Shown here in pieces: positions 40,601 through 56,578 of a stretch of DNA of 64,000 nucleotides. The stretch is taken from positions 17,952,427-18,016,426 of the forward strand of contig OU342809.1 of assembly GCA_910591455.2 (NCBI GenBank), written 5' to 3'. The notes beneath the pieces are model-generated. The model was not told the DNA's origin and did not search any database. It worked only from the letters and a program-made list of their open reading frames with translations. This DNA comes from Pholis gunnellus. Taxonomy: Eukaryota; Chordata; Actinopteri; Perciformes; Pholidae. Each line of letters begins with the position of its first letter. Within the stretch, counting starts at the first letter, position 1. Both the position numbers and the translations under genes were made by a program.

Positions 40601-42153
40601 AGTGATGTGTAATTAAATCTTTGCCTTTCTGTATCTCCGGGGTGGCTGTTGTTCGATGAGGGAAGCTTGGTATTACTGATAAAAGTAATGTATATGTAAC
40701 CCTTAAAGTTTTTAATGTAACCCCAAGTATCCCACAAATACATAAGTAATCAAAAGTTGGCTTAAACTCTTATCTGTGCCACTAGTGCTCCATACGTCGA
40801 TGCGGGAAACATCTGGTTTGGTGAGAGCAGGTGGCACATGAGTGAGGCCATGTCTTGTCTGCATTGTGGAGAGGGAATGTGTCTGTGACGTTAGCAGAGA
40901 AGAAAGAGTAAACCTCTGTCCCTCCAGACGATGGTATGTGCCCGTTGGTTTCCATCCACGTCAGACGTTGTGTAAGAGGGTCGACCGTGTGCAGCTCAGT
41001 GGCACCGTCTCCGTCTGTTCCGTTCGCCTGCAGATCACATAACACGACTAAAGCCGCAGGTGGGACCACACATTACCTGTTCAGCCAAAGACAAGAGGCA
41101 GAGGCAAAGCCGCGGTGATCTTGAATGAATGTCTTCTGTTTTCAGTGACGGCACGGATCCAATAGTTAGTTATTCAAATAAGAATTAATAGAGAGTGCTC
41201 TCAGCACGGGATTTCCATCACAGCAACGCACTGCTTTCTCTTGGGTGGTCACAAGTAGCACATGAGTACCTCACGTATCAACTATAACAACAATATATCA
41301 CATAACTCTTTATAAACAGTATGCTATGATGTATGTACTGTGTTTATAGCGGCCGTACAAGAACTTCCTTGAGATAGTTTGAGTTTGGTAAAGTTTTAAC
41401 TTCATCAAAAACGTAACAAAGTTACTAAGCTGACCAGACATTTGATGACTATTTGCAGTACAGTGTTCAATACTCAGTGCTGCGGACACATTTCAGTTGC
41501 TATAAAAGAAAGCTTTGAACTTTTTACACTCGTACTATATACGACATAACACAACGACCCCAGTCCCCTCCACAAACCCCTCTCATACCTGCTCATAGGT
41601 CTCAAATCCCCTCACCAGCTCAGTGACTCACCTGCTGGCACAGCCTCTGATTTGTGCATGCCCCCCCCCCCCCCCTCTCTTTGCACTGTTCTCTGTATTC
41701 TTTATGAGCCAGGCCGATGCTATTTTTAGCAGCAGGGGGGGAAAAGTCAGTGCCCTGTTCTGGTCTCTCTCTCCCCTCCACCCCCGGCTCCTCACCGGGC
41801 CCCTGGATCATCCAACTCCACCCACTGTGTGTGTGAGTGTGGTGAGAAGGGGGGGGGGCGCAGTCTCTCATGCAGGATGCGGGTGCAGAGAGGCGCCTGT
41901 CAGACCCTCTGCTCCTTTTTGATTCTTTCAGATCATTTCTTTGGATCATATTTAAACATAAACAAGCGGCACCTTAGAGGATCCAACAGTCCACAGTAAA
42001 CACTACACACACACACACAGACCTTTGCACACTCAAATGTCATACTCTCATGCATACACGCACATAAGCACAGTCCTCACATACAACACCCTCAACAATC
42101 TCTTCTATGTTCCTCACTCGGTTACTTGCACCCAGCGCACATAGCTCCACAGA

Positions 42154-42261
<108 letters not shown>

Positions 42262-43379
42262 CAGCAGCCAACCGGTCCAGTATTTCTCACATCTGCAGCT
42301 CTACCATGGCCCCCACAAGTGTTGTTTGAGGAGACAGAGAGGAAAAACAGACTTGTTGAAGAAGAAAGGGAGACAATGAGAGGGCGAGTCAAACAAGCCA
42401 AGAAAGGGAGGAGATGTGTGAAGAGAGCAATGGAGGAGAAAATAAGAGAGGACGTTTGAGAGGCAATAATTAGAGGGAAGAAGGATTGATGGCTCTTGTT
42501 GTGCGTCACTCTACTCCCGTTGTTAATTTCCTCATGTTCATAGTCATACAAGTGTTATTGGCTCAGCTCTCTGTTGACAATTTAATTTCAACTCACATTG
42601 TACACTTAAAAGCATGTCCATAATATGAAACTTCTAAAATGATTGTTGCAAACGATTCCCTTGCTCCACAGACGCACACAGAGAGCTCCAGATATTCCTG
42701 TGGATCTCTCTTTAGCTCTCAAACAGGCTTAGTTTGAGTCCCTCACTGGTTCCTCAGCTTTGACATGTTTGAACACAACATGAATGCTGCCAGACTCACA
42801 TAGTTTGACTCAAGTGAAGTTCACAATCAACACGAGGAATGTCGCCCCACAGTCACGCTTTACACACACTTTTTTTTAAGAAGTTGTGGGTTAGCTACAT
42901 TGTAGCGAAAACCCTGTTTCAGGTTTATTTTTTATTTTTTTAGCCCACTTTTTTCTATTTTTACATCTTAATTGTTTATTTCTAGTTTAAATTGCTGCTC
43001 TAACACAATGAAAATAGTTTGACAAAATAGCTTTCAACCACATTCCACATCGTTAGCAAATGAGTTTGCTCATTTTCATAATGTGTATTTATAGTGACAA
43101 AATAATTACAGAAGCTGATGAGTTATTTAAGAAACCCCAGTTAGGGTCAAAGCTGTATCAGTAAGTGCTGACAAACCAATACATTGGAAGTGACGGATTA
43201 CAAGCTGCTATAAATATTTACCTTTATTTTGTCCTGTAAAAGTAATGCTTATGTAAACTCGTTCTACAGCAGGCAAATTAAATGTAGTAACACCTTTTCA
43301 TTCCATCGTGGTCCGCTGTTATACGCGGATCACCTGTTGCTACATTGTAACTACACTCTGGGGAGATGTGGACCACGTC

Positions 43380-43621
43380 CACATGGGCAGACTCCAACGT
43401 CACCACGCCCCGCCCACCAAGCCCTCTCCTTTACGCTGATTGGACGACAGGGTACAGAGAGGGAGGCCCTTCTGTAAACTTGACAAAGTTTTTCTTTCTG
43501 CCGTGTAGTATGTGAGTTAGAGCTCCAGATAAACCCGACCCTGGTGCTATTCGGACAGACTTACGTTGCACCTCAATACCCAGCGGAGATAGTCTGACGC
43601 TATATCTTCTTGTTTTAAACT
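43380..43621 (+). promoter_or_regulatory. mob2: Putative mob2 promoter 1c and 5' UTR
   Basis: Upstream of alternative first exon 1c are a GC box (GCCCCGCCC, 43407-43415) and an inverted CCAAT box (ATTGG, 43439-43443), about 30 bp apart. This is a standard arrangement for a TATA-less promoter. About 180 bp separate the CCAAT box from the start codon, enough for a short 5' UTR. The call is by motif and position only. Confidence 0.4.
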
Positions 43622-43737
43622 ATGGTCGGAGATTATTGCTCATTTTCTGGAGATAAAACGGACATGCACTCTCAGAGAAACTCCAAAAACGGACTAAGTT
43701 GCAAGATGGTGCTTCAGGCTGTCGGGAAAGTACTAAG
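43622..43737 (+). CDS. mob2: mob2 alternative first coding exon 1c (long N-terminus)
   Basis: An ATG at 43622 with A at -3 and G at +4 opens 38 codons plus AG, then the donor GTAAAC. The open phase of 2 again fits exon 2. Spliced to exons 2-5 it gives a 271-residue protein. A second in-frame ATG with strong context at 43706 starts MVLQAVGKVLR, which would give 243 residues, so two start sites are possible. The first part (MVGDYCSFSGDKTD...) is hydrophilic, and the last eleven residues form a short hydrophobic-basic segment. An upstream GC box and CCAAT box fit an independent promoter. I do not rely on any remembered database isoform. Phase, context and donor are what is visible. Confidence 0.65.
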
Positions 43738-45864
43738 GTAAACACTCTGCTCTTATTTTAACTTGACACAGTGGTGTCTGCTAATAACCGCGGAGTCGAG
43801 CCCGTGAATGTGACGTTTAAAACATATTTTTATGGACGTTTGAGGGACCAAACGAGAGTCGTTTTGTCAAAGAACATACCGTGATATACGTTTGGTAATA
43901 TCTCTTGTAATGCTACATCCTCCGCAGAAGCCAGACACCTTGTTGACTGTACGTCTGTAGTGTAATTTATCTTCAGCAGTCTTATTACAATGTTACAGCG
44001 GCCCAGTGACTCTGACAGATTATAAACTAATACACGTAAAGCCACATTGTGCTCATTGCCCGCCTGTAGGCTGCCGGAGACCAAATGGAGGAGACGTGTG
44101 TTTGATATCTGTTTGACTATGCCTCCATTACTCAGCCTGAAAGATAAGCAGCGGTCTCCTCTTCAATCACTGGAGCATTAGCGTGCTCTGGTTCCGGGGT
44201 CACAGCAATTTACCAGCCGGACGTGTGTAGCCTGAACGCCTCATTCCTCCTGCAGCTCTAACGAGACTCAACAAGAGACTCCTCTAGTCTGATACATTAT
44301 TTAAAGCTTAAACAATCGAAACAGGACATTAGTTTTAAACCAGAGCTCAAATTGTTTTGTTTTGAATGAAAAAAGGAGCGCTGTATGGTAAGTGTTAAGT
44401 TAAACGAGCCTATTAATATTAAATGAATCCTACCTCACAGCATCCTACTTATTGGCTACATCAGAATCTTTTTGTTGCTTGTTTTTAGGGTGTTTTCTCT
44501 TGATGGAAAGCCTATATGACCTATATTTGAATGCATATAAAGGTGCTGTGCACATTAATTATTGTAGTCACCTTCTTAAGGCCACAATGTGAAGTAAGAC
44601 ATAAAAAAAATGCGTGACCCAAATAGGAGTGTTAACGGCATACAAAGTAACACAAACAACAACCCCAGTCAGGATTAATCCCCATGGAGAACCGATGCAA
44701 TTCAACAAGACATGCCCCATGTCACAGCAAATATTTAACCCAGTTAGTGTGCGTTTACCCTGTATGTGTCATGTGAAGAAGACATGAGTGTGTTCCTCCA
44801 GGGGACGAGCGGTTAATGAGTTTAAAAGTTTCCTCCTCCCAGAGTCTGAGGGCAGGTGTGGTCTGAAGCAGCAGCCAGGAGGGCGCATGCCTTTTTAAAA
44901 AAAGCTATTGTCTGTGAAGATGTGGAGAGCGATAGCGAGGAGGATATCCTCCATCTTAGGATCTCTTGAGAGGCTGGAAGTGGGATGTAATGGACGCAGC
45001 AGAGAGTGTTGTTGTACAGTATGTTATGTCTGTTGCAAGACCTGCAACAGGTTGAGACGAGTTCTAACCTTTCCTTTTTTTACTGCGAACTCAACCGCCT
45101 TACTCGAAAAATTAGCTGGAAATTCACATTTAGGTTATTTGTCTGGAAGGGAGGTTTTCACAAATGTGACGCCTTCAGGAAAAAGTGAACAAAAAAAAAC
45201 CCCACGTCATCAAAGTGAACAAGGTTGCATAGTTTTGGGGTTTTATGAGTGGGTGGTGGGGCGTCGTAGACCTGTTTATAGCTCCACTTTTAACCGGTTT
45301 CCTCCTCTGCTGAGAGGTTGAATACCGTTTGTTTGGATGCAGGTACGAATACCAGACTGGAATAAATAGCTTACAATAGCTTTTAACGGTCCCATGATGA
45401 GAGTAAATGTGTAGCTTTACAAACTCTAAAACGCTTTTTCAGAGTTGTTTTGATCATCTTTGCCTCTTGAATACTTAATGTGGGGAACAAATCCACACAC
45501 ACACACACACACACACACACATTCCCTCTTTTTTATACTATTTGATTCAGCCACATTTCAGATGGACTGATTGGATCTAACAGAGAGTAGAGAAATCATT
45601 CGGCTAAATCACTTCCTGTCATGCTAAAATCAATGCCGGAGCGCGAACCTTCTTCCACCACAGCTCTGTTTGCCAAGTGCTTAACTCGGGTCTTATCTCA
45701 ACCCCAAACCCCATTTCCTGTCTCACATGTGTGTTGTGATGTTGATGAGGCTCCATTATAATGCAGGCAGGGGGTCCTCACGTACTCTGCAGGCCTGAGG
45801 GCCACTGAATGGGATTTAGCACAGGATGACAAGGGGAAGAGTAGGTAGCCAGAAACATGGTCAG

Positions 45865-45902
<38 letters not shown>

Positions 45903-48900
45903 ATGTTTAGGCCTGCACCTTGGCTTCAACCCTCCTTTACTGATTTACAGTGCGGCTGACGCCCCGGTGATGCTACTGTTTAAGTGGTGGCAGCTGTGCA
46001 TTCTTTGTTTTTGTTTCCCCTCTTATCTCCTGACTTCAGAACTAAACCTCACTGTTACTTAATTACTGAATGTGTTTGTGCATCAGTACCCTTTTTTAAA
46101 AAAAAATACAAAACTTTGACAGAGCAGTTACTTTGTAGACTTTAGCGCGGCGAGGCACAGCCTCTGGGTTAGTCCATCCTTAACTCGGTCTCTTTTTAGC
46201 CCCATAATGGCTGCTGTGGTTTAGCTTTGGTGTGCTCAGACGGCCTGCTCTCCTCTGTCTGTGGGTTTTCGGGGAAAAGAGCCATTTAATTTGAATCCTG
46301 AAATAGATCAGGAGGGCCAGGCTTGGAGAAAACCGATCCTCCTCAATGAAGCTGCTCTTTCTTTACAAAATGGCAGAGTTCATTCACTCGGCTCGGGTCT
46401 TATCGGCTGAGATTGGAGCGATGTCTTGTTGCTATTGATGTATTATAAACCCTGAGTAGTGTGAATCCCACAATCAGTTGACTAAGGAGGGAGCAACCTC
46501 CTGACATTTGATTGATTTGGTCTCTGACCCATCAGGTGTTTGCTTCTAAAGGTCAGTCAGAAGCGTTTGATTTCTGTGGTGCTCCTGGGAAGAACACCTC
46601 TGATGTCTGTGGTGCTTGTTATCTCTCATTTCCTTATCTTAGATTTTAGATATAGGATCACTTTTGCCCTTCCTGAATGGTTTTGTTTTTTGTTTTTTAC
46701 AGTTGCACTCAAAGTAAATCCCTGAGGCCACTAGCCGTCTTCGGGCAGATGGCAGACTTCTTTGTTGTACTTGTCGCTCACTCTCGCAGATTGCATGAAC
46801 TGCGTGCACACGGCAGTAGATTCAGAAGGCCAATCCAAGCAACAGTTGTGCAATATCGGGTTTGGCTTTTGCACGAGCCGCAGCCTTACGGGGAAAGTCA
46901 TTACACGGGTTTTGTTAAACCGGTTTCATAGTTTAGTTGTATTCATTCACAGAGAGTATCAATCAAAACAAAATCCAAGGCCTCTGGTTCTTTAAGTCGT
47001 AGAGTGAGAATTGTTGACAAATGCATGAGGGGGGGGTAGCTCTTCAGCAGCAAGTTGTAGTATTTTAGAGAAAGCTCTTAAACTAGTGCTCCAGCATAGC
47101 TGTGTAATGTGGCCTCGAGTGATTCCAGGATTAATTGGAAGCAGGTTCTGCTAATGAAACGGGCTCAGTGTACCGGCCAGAGGGCTGCTCCTCCTTTTCA
47201 CAAAGTCTGTTTTGGGAACCGAGTTTGTTCAGCATTCTGCCGGCTACACATACAGCGGCTGATATGTGCGCCAGTCTGAGGCCAAAGAGATGCACGTTTC
47301 ACACATTGAACCAAGACTGCGTGAGACACACGAGGACTTGTCGGACACAGACTCGCTCTCCCAGACCAGACAGGGCTCGCTTCTTCTGGATTTTCTCGAG
47401 GTCTCTGGTGGGATCAGGCTTGTGACGCAGCTGTTGTGACCAGCTGGGTCTGCCGTGAAAAGGGAGAGGGGGGGGCCACGGCCAGAGACGTCTGTTCATG
47501 TGTGTGTGTGTGTGTGTGTGTGTTCATGAAGCCGTAGGGGTGTATTAGTTGGGTACTGGTGCAAGGGGAAAGGTAGTGGGTGGAGACGGCAGGGGGTTGG
47601 GGAGGTGGTGCTGCTGGGAAAAGTGAAAGGGATAAGAGAGTACAGCTAGCAGACAGAGTTGAACAGCTGTCGGGTCAGTCACTCTGCAGCACTGACCTCC
47701 GTGTCACCCGACTATACGACCCTATTTCCTTATTGTTCTTTCTATCGCACATAGACACCAACAGGTCTGTCTTCCTGCTTCCAGCCCTCTTGAAAGGTTC
47801 AAAAGGCATTTTCTCATATCTCTTTGTAGATTTGTGTTATTTCAACAAGCCCCACCAGGTTTTCTGGATTATCGGTCCGTATGAGAGACTGGTCCCTGTT
47901 GGTGCCAGGCGGGCTGTGGCCGTACCCCCGGCTCGGAGACATGTGCCTGGCCCCTGTCTCACTTCCCCGCCACTCCTGCCGTCTGGCCTGCCCTGATCTG
48001 GTGAAGGAGAGAGAGAGAGGCATCTGCTGCCTTTTATGGCAAAGACTGGCCTCAAGAGAACTTCACCAAGAACAGAAAAGGCTGTGTGTGTATTTGTGTG
48101 TGGGTGTGTGTGTGTGTGTGTTGCTGCTAAAACAGACTATGTACGTATGAGGGGAGGAGTGCTGGCAGAGAGGAAGTTTTCTTTATCCTAAAATAAACTA
48201 ATGGCTCCAGAATATCACCTCCCCTTACCACACAAATGTTCGCAAGAGGTGGAGGAGGCGTTTGATGGAAAATGATGAAATTGCTGAGGGAAAGAGGCAG
48301 GAAATGGCTCAGTGAAACAAAATGTTTTCAGGAGGGGGAGGGAGGGGTGGAAGGACTGATTTGAACCTCTTTTTTTTCTGAAGGGCTTAGCAGAGCTGAC
48401 GGTATCTGTGGATGAAGCTCCATCCCCGAGTAAAGCTCTTTCACATGATGGAACATGCAGCTCACAGCGCAAAACCAAACAGACCACATGAATGTGTCTG
48501 TGCCCTCATGAGCAGGAAGAGGTTGTTTCAAAGGGGGAGAAGGAAGCAGACGGAGATAAGGAGAAACGAAAGCAATGATACAAACGGGCGTGGGAAGGAA
48601 CCTTAAGTTTAAAAAGGAAACTTTCATTCAAATTTGAGTTAGAGTAGAGGGCATGGAGTGAGGAAATGGGAAGCTGATGGTACAGGATAATAGTTGGGAA
48701 CGGAAAGGAATAAAGGAAAAGAAAGGACAAGGATAGAACTAGGAGGAGGAGCCTGAACAATAGGCCGTTTGGACCGGTGAGCACCTATAGGCCTAAAAGA
48801 AGAAAGATACATAGATAAAGAAGAGGTGCAGGACCGAAGGAAAGAGCAGAGCAAGTGGAGAAAAGAGGTGAAACAGAAAGTGGCCGCTCATTAATAATTA

Positions 48901-50361
48901 GCCTGCAGTGTAATCGGCGGTGTCCTTTTGTTTTTAAATGAGGCCAAAACGTGCTCAGGAGCTGCGTGATGGGAAGATCCGAATACCTTGATGAATCATT
49001 ACCCAACAAACGAGAACCCGAGCTGTGTGTGTGTTTGTGTGTGTGTGTGTTGGTCCTACAGATCTCAACGTTTTCACAGGAGGCCCGAAGGCAGCTTACG
49101 GCTAAGAATATCTCCTGACAGCTAAATTAGACAACAGCGCGCATATAAAGGAGGCTTAAACATTGACAAAGTGAACGGGTTGCATGCTCTTAATGTTGAC
49201 TTGCCTTCCCTTGTTCGCTGAGGTGGAAAACAGGGCGACGCTTCCTGGAGAGGGGAATTAAACGGAGGTTTGAACACTGTGCTTTGGCAAAGAGGCCTTG
49301 TGCTCCACTGCTCTGTCATGTTTTGTAAGTGTTTATTAGTTCCCATGGATATCAGCTGGGCCTGTGTCGATCTACCTCCTCTCCTCATTCCTTTCTCCCC
49401 CTTCTGTTCTCTGTCCCGTCTTAATCTATTGCTAATGTTTCTGGCTGAATGTGCACCAGTCTTTGCTTCTTTCCAGGAAAGTCTGGTGATAGTCGCAGCA
49501 GAGCCTGTTTTGTGATCCCTCTTCATTAGTGCCGTTAGAACAGCTCTCGTCCGTCCGGGAGCCGGAGTCTTCTGGGAGTGTGACCGGGCAGGAAGTGGGG
49601 GGGAAAGTGAGAGCCAGGAACACGTTGCTCGACCATTGTGTTTTGAGGGAGGGTGTGCAGAGAGGAGGGATGAGAAATGGAGTTTGGGGGGGGTCGCAAG
49701 ACGGGCGGAAACAAGGGTCAACAAAAGCACAATGAATTCAGGGAGCAAACTGAAACTCCCTCGTCCTTAAGCAAACCCAAACAGCGGTAGCAGAGCCGAG
49801 ACGGAGCAAAATAAACAGAAATAGAGTCATCACAGAATGAGGAGAGCAAATAGTTATTAGGCCTTTGATTGCATTAGTCCCAGATTGTCCCAGACGACTG
49901 TGCCTCTATTTATTTGTCTCACTTATGTGTCGAGGCCTTTCAACCTTTAACCCCAGATTGCACTGCCTGCACCGATGCAGACAGCGAGCGAGGGGGGGTT
50001 ACGGCCCTGGAAGTGCAGGAGGAGTGTGATATGACATCCCTGTGCTAAAACTGGCAGTGGAAGCACAAGGCGCTGGGGACGGACGTCTGTGTGGAAGCTA
50101 TAGACCTCACATCAGGTCAGAGGTCAGAGTTAGGGGTCAGGTACAGCGACTGAGCCCCCTTTGTTTGCTCTCTCTGGTCGGCTGCAAGTCACAGAAAGTT
50201 TCTGTTTTGTTTACTTGTTTCTGAGATTCAGTTGTCAGAGCTTTATATATCTCTGTGCCTGAGCTGATGCTGTTGTATCCATGCAACGTTGTGTCTTAAT
50301 CTTTTATTGCCTGCATGCAGCTCCTTAACCTCCCTTTTTATTTATTTGTATTCCTCTGCAG
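43738..50361 (+). other. mob2: mob2 intron 1, last part: no gene seen
   Basis: This is intron common to all first exons. It contains small CA/TG arrays near 45493, 45867, 47500 and 49023. The longest unexplained open frame is a minus-strand one of 208 codons at 49122-49748. It is low in recognisable features and probably chance. The acceptor before exon 2 is a good pyrimidine tract ending CTCTGCAG at 50361. Confidence 0.6.
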
Positions 50362-50522
50362 GAAGTCGAAGACGAAGCCAAATGGAAAGAAGCCGCCGAC
50401 AGAAGAGAAGAAGCAGTACCTGGAGCTGGAGTACACAAAGATCCGTGTGGTGGATTTTGACCTCAAAGAGCTCGTGGTGCTGCCCAGAGAGATAGACCTC
50501 AACGAATGGCTCGCCAGCAACA
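50362..50522 (+). CDS. mob2: mob2 exon 2 (N-terminal lobe of MOB2)
   Basis: The first exon shared by all isoforms encodes residues 6-59 of the 238-residue form. It begins KSKTKPNGKKP, a basic linker nearly identical to mammalian MOB2, and ends in the conserved ELVVLPREIDLNEWLASN motif that starts the MOB fold. The acceptor is CTCTGCAG and the donor is A/GTGAGT. The exon ends after the first base of the Thr-60 codon, completed by exon 3. MOB2 is a non-catalytic cofactor that binds the N-terminal regulatory region of the NDR1/2 kinases (STK38, STK38L) and competes there with MOB1. It acts in cell-cycle, DNA-damage and neurite or morphogenesis pathways. The family assignment is certain from sequence; the roles are from the known family. 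Confidence 0.96.
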
Positions 50523-51944
50523 GTGAGTAACTACAGTGGTAGTCAGTGATGGAAGACATATATGTTCATGGTACACAGAGGGACTCAAACAGTCGAGGAT
50601 GAACAGAAACCACTGCTGTAGGTACTAAGCCTGTAAGCAATTCAACACGGGCACTCTTAAAATATGAATATTTCTTCCATATGAAATACTTTGACGGAGC
50701 CAAGCCGCTGACATGATCCAGGCCTGGCACGGCGTTCAGCCTGTCCTCAGTAACACGCCGCTTCTTTAAACACCGTTGTTTACTGCCGGCCTCACTGCCG
50801 TGTTTGAACTCTTTCAATTTATCGTTTTGTAAACGTGGTCTGGCTGCTCCATCGATCTTTCAGAGATCTTTTTTTCTTTTTCTGTGACACTATTTTTCTC
50901 GGTCTCCCTGACTTTGTTTTGGTTACGTATCCGAACCAGGCGCGGAAAAGGGAGGAAAAAAAAACATTCTTTCCTTTTTTATTTTCGACTGATTAAACGT
51001 TATAGAAAACAGATGGGGCTGGTCTTCACAGGCTGATGTGTTGAAGTTGGAAGTTATGTAAGTTTGAACACAAACTAAAGGTCTGAGCAGTGTTTTGATG
51101 TATCACGTATCAACCGGCAGCACTTTGAACGTTTAGTGGTCTGACTCGGAGGCTACTTTGGACGGTGCAACTTTTAAATAGTGTCCTTTGGCTCCTTGGA
51201 GGATAAATCAGCATGATGTATGCTTATCTGCTCAACATGACAGAACATCAGAGACCAGCTTTTACAAAGCGGAGCCAGATCAATAGAGCTACTGCCTGAA
51301 GCACAGATTATGACTTAAATTATTATTTAAAGCCTGAGTTGCCGACTTTGTTCAGACCCTCCAGCTTTCTATTGGAACACTGTGTAGCAGCTACTCAACA
51401 TGAGGAATTACCTTTGGGACAGAATTACCAATAAATCCAAACTCACTAACAACAAGTAAAGGAACTATAACACAAAGTCAGCCGTTGCTTCTCCTTCAGC
51501 TTTTAGATTCATTCCACCGTATGTCAGCCTCATCAGCTGCCGGTTAAACAGAACACTATTTCTTTGTTGTTTCTTTTAAACAAATGAACTGTCTGCAAAG
51601 ACAGGTCTCACAAGTCTGCACACGTCTAACACACGGAGCAAATATCTTTGACTGGGAGATCCATTTCTCCTCACAGAATACACCCCGTCTGTGCCCGATG
51701 CTTGGTTTTTGCAGCGCAACAGGTTGTGTAGCACTTTCCCCTCGCGGCAGAAATACCCGTTTCAGTTTGAAGTGACTGGAGTTGCGAAAGGTTCAGCCGC
51801 CTCCTATTATTTCCATTTTTCCGAGGCTCACATGCTGCTGAGGGACGTGATGGATTACATGTGCATGTGACCGTCCCATTGATCACAGTGACGGGTACCG
51901 TGCAGTGTGCCGTATACTGTAGGCGTGTCCTTGTCATCCATAGG

Positions 51945-52028
<84 letters not shown>

Positions 52029-52160
52029 CCTCTTTTATGTTCTGGCAGTATTTTAGTTATTATACGTATTTGGGTGTCCTCTGTTTGATGTGTTCCTGTG
52101 TAACACGTGTCAATCATTGATGAACAGACTCTGAAATCCTTCTTGTCTTCTTTGCCACAG
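50523..52160 (+). other. mob2: mob2 intron 2
   Basis: GTGAGT...CCACAG intron of 1638 bp. The only notable content is the (AC)n array at 51948-52026, about 135 bp before exon 3. Confidence 0.9.
51948..52026. repeat. (AC)n microsatellite, about 39 units
   Basis: Perfect AC array close to the acceptor of mob2 exon 3. CA repeats near splice sites can bind hnRNP L, so an effect on splicing is possible but not shown. Confidence 0.98.
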
Positions 52161-52254
52161 CGACGACTTTCTTCAATCTTATCAACCTGCAGTACAGCAC
52201 CATCTCAGAGTTCTGCACTGGGGACACCTGTCAAGCCATGAATGCCTGCAACAC
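52161..52254 (+). CDS. mob2: mob2 exon 3 (first zinc ligands)
   Basis: Encodes residues 60-90: TTTFFNLINLQYSTISEF followed by CTGDTCQAMNACN. Cys-78 and Cys-83 are the first pair of the Cys2-His2 zinc site that stabilises the MOB fold, equivalent to Cys-79 and Cys-84 in MOB1. The acceptor is TTGCCACAG and the donor AC/GTAAGT. Compared with human MOB2 as I remember it, HHINLQ has become NLINLQ and the stretch after the cysteines differs slightly. The exon ends after two bases of Thr-91. Confidence 0.96.
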
Positions 52255-55454
<3,200 letters not shown>

Positions 55455-55579
55455 AATATACTACTGGTATGACGAGAGGGGGAAGAAGACAAAGTGCACT
55501 GCTCCACAATACGTCGACTTCGTAATGAGTCTTTGTCAGAAACTGGTCACAGATGAGGAAATCTTTCCTACGAAATATG
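55455..55579 (+). CDS. mob2: mob2 exon 4 (MOB fold core)
   Basis: Encodes residues 91-132, including YYWYDERGKKTKCTAPQYVD, a hallmark of MOB2 rather than MOB1 or MOB3, and the helix leading to LVTDEEIFPTKYG. The acceptor is TCTCTAG and the donor is ATG/GTGAGT. The exon ends after one base of Gly-133. The sequence is close to mammalian MOB2 throughout, including the KYG turn before the zinc-binding histidine helix. Confidence 0.96.
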
Positions 55580-56258
55580 GTGAGTGTCCCTCTTCTGGTT
55601 TCCTGTCTGCTAGAAGTCACTGCTGCTGTGCTGCTGCCCCCTGCTGCTTCAGATGGAGGCGCTCCAACAATACACAGTGGAAAGAAGTGATGGTGTTATT
55701 ATTTAAGGCCGCACCTTACAATCCTTTTCACTACCAATCTGATTATGAAAAAATGATCATTGTTGACATTGTGATTGTTTGAGCAACCTGTCAATGCATC
55801 AACTCGTCATTTTAGCTTTTGAATTCGTCAAACTTTTAGTGATTATTTTATTTTTATTTTTTATTGTTCTATTCTATTGTGCCATAGATCTCTATTGTTG
55901 TCAAAAAAAAGTATTAAAAACACAGCAAGGAGCCACACTGGGTAACATTTTAGTAGATATAATTTTAGAATAAACATGAATCGACGTGTTTGAGCACCAA
56001 TTGTGTTTTAATCCGCAGCTGTTTTTAGCCTTTAAAAAAAAATAAAACTATATATTTGTGACCATTTTTTTTTAAGTTTACGTCTTCATTAGGAAGAAAT
56101 CGGCTTGTGGCTCAGTGTAGTATTGTACAGAATGTATTTAGAGACTAACATAATGATTTATTTGTTGATAATTGTAGAAGAAAACAAGCCTCCCTCGTGG
56201 TGATTCCTGTGCCTAATCTCTCCTCTCTGGTTTTGTTTCCTTTTCTTCCTACCTGCAG
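55580..56258 (+). other. mob2: mob2 intron 4
   Basis: A 679-bp GTGAGT...CTGCAG intron with AT-rich sequence. No other feature is seen. Confidence 0.9.
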
Positions 56259-56578
56259 GCAAAGAGTTCCCCAACTCCTTTGAGTCCTTGGTGAAGAAGA
56301 TCTGCCGGTACCTGTTCCACGTGCTGGCTCACCTCTACTGGGCGCACTTTAAAGAGACAGTGGCTCTGGAGCTGCAGGGCCACTTGAACACTCTGTATGC
56401 ACATTTCATCGTTTTCGTAAGGGAATTCAACCTGGTTGACCCCAAGGAGACCTGTATCATGGACGACCTGTCCGAAGTTCTCTGCACCCCCGCCCCGCCG
56501 CCCGCCCCCACCCCTGCCCCCTCCGCTCCGGCCTCGGCGCCCTCCCCTTCTTCACAAAACCACGTGACGGAGAGATGA
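56259..56578 (+). CDS. mob2: mob2 exon 5 (zinc histidines and C-terminus)
   Basis: The last coding exon (residues 133-238, stop TGA at 56576-56578) carries EFPNSFESLVKKICRYLFHVLAHLYWAHFKE. His-157 and His-162 complete the zinc site started by Cys-78 and Cys-83. The helical ELQGHLNTLYAHFIVFVREFNLVDPKE block and IMDDLSEVLC are typical of MOB2. After Cys-208 comes a low-complexity tail of about 22 residues, mainly Pro, Ala and Ser, where mammals have a Gly/Ser-rich tail. The ending QNHVTER matches the mammalian QNHVKER, so the very C-terminus is conserved although the linker is not. The acceptor is ACCTGCAG. No frameshift or missing core residue is seen in the gene. Confidence 0.96.

Noticed and set aside
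44908..45321. 137-codon plus-strand frame in intron 1
   Set aside because: No domain, no splice signals fitting mob2, and composition unlike the real exons.
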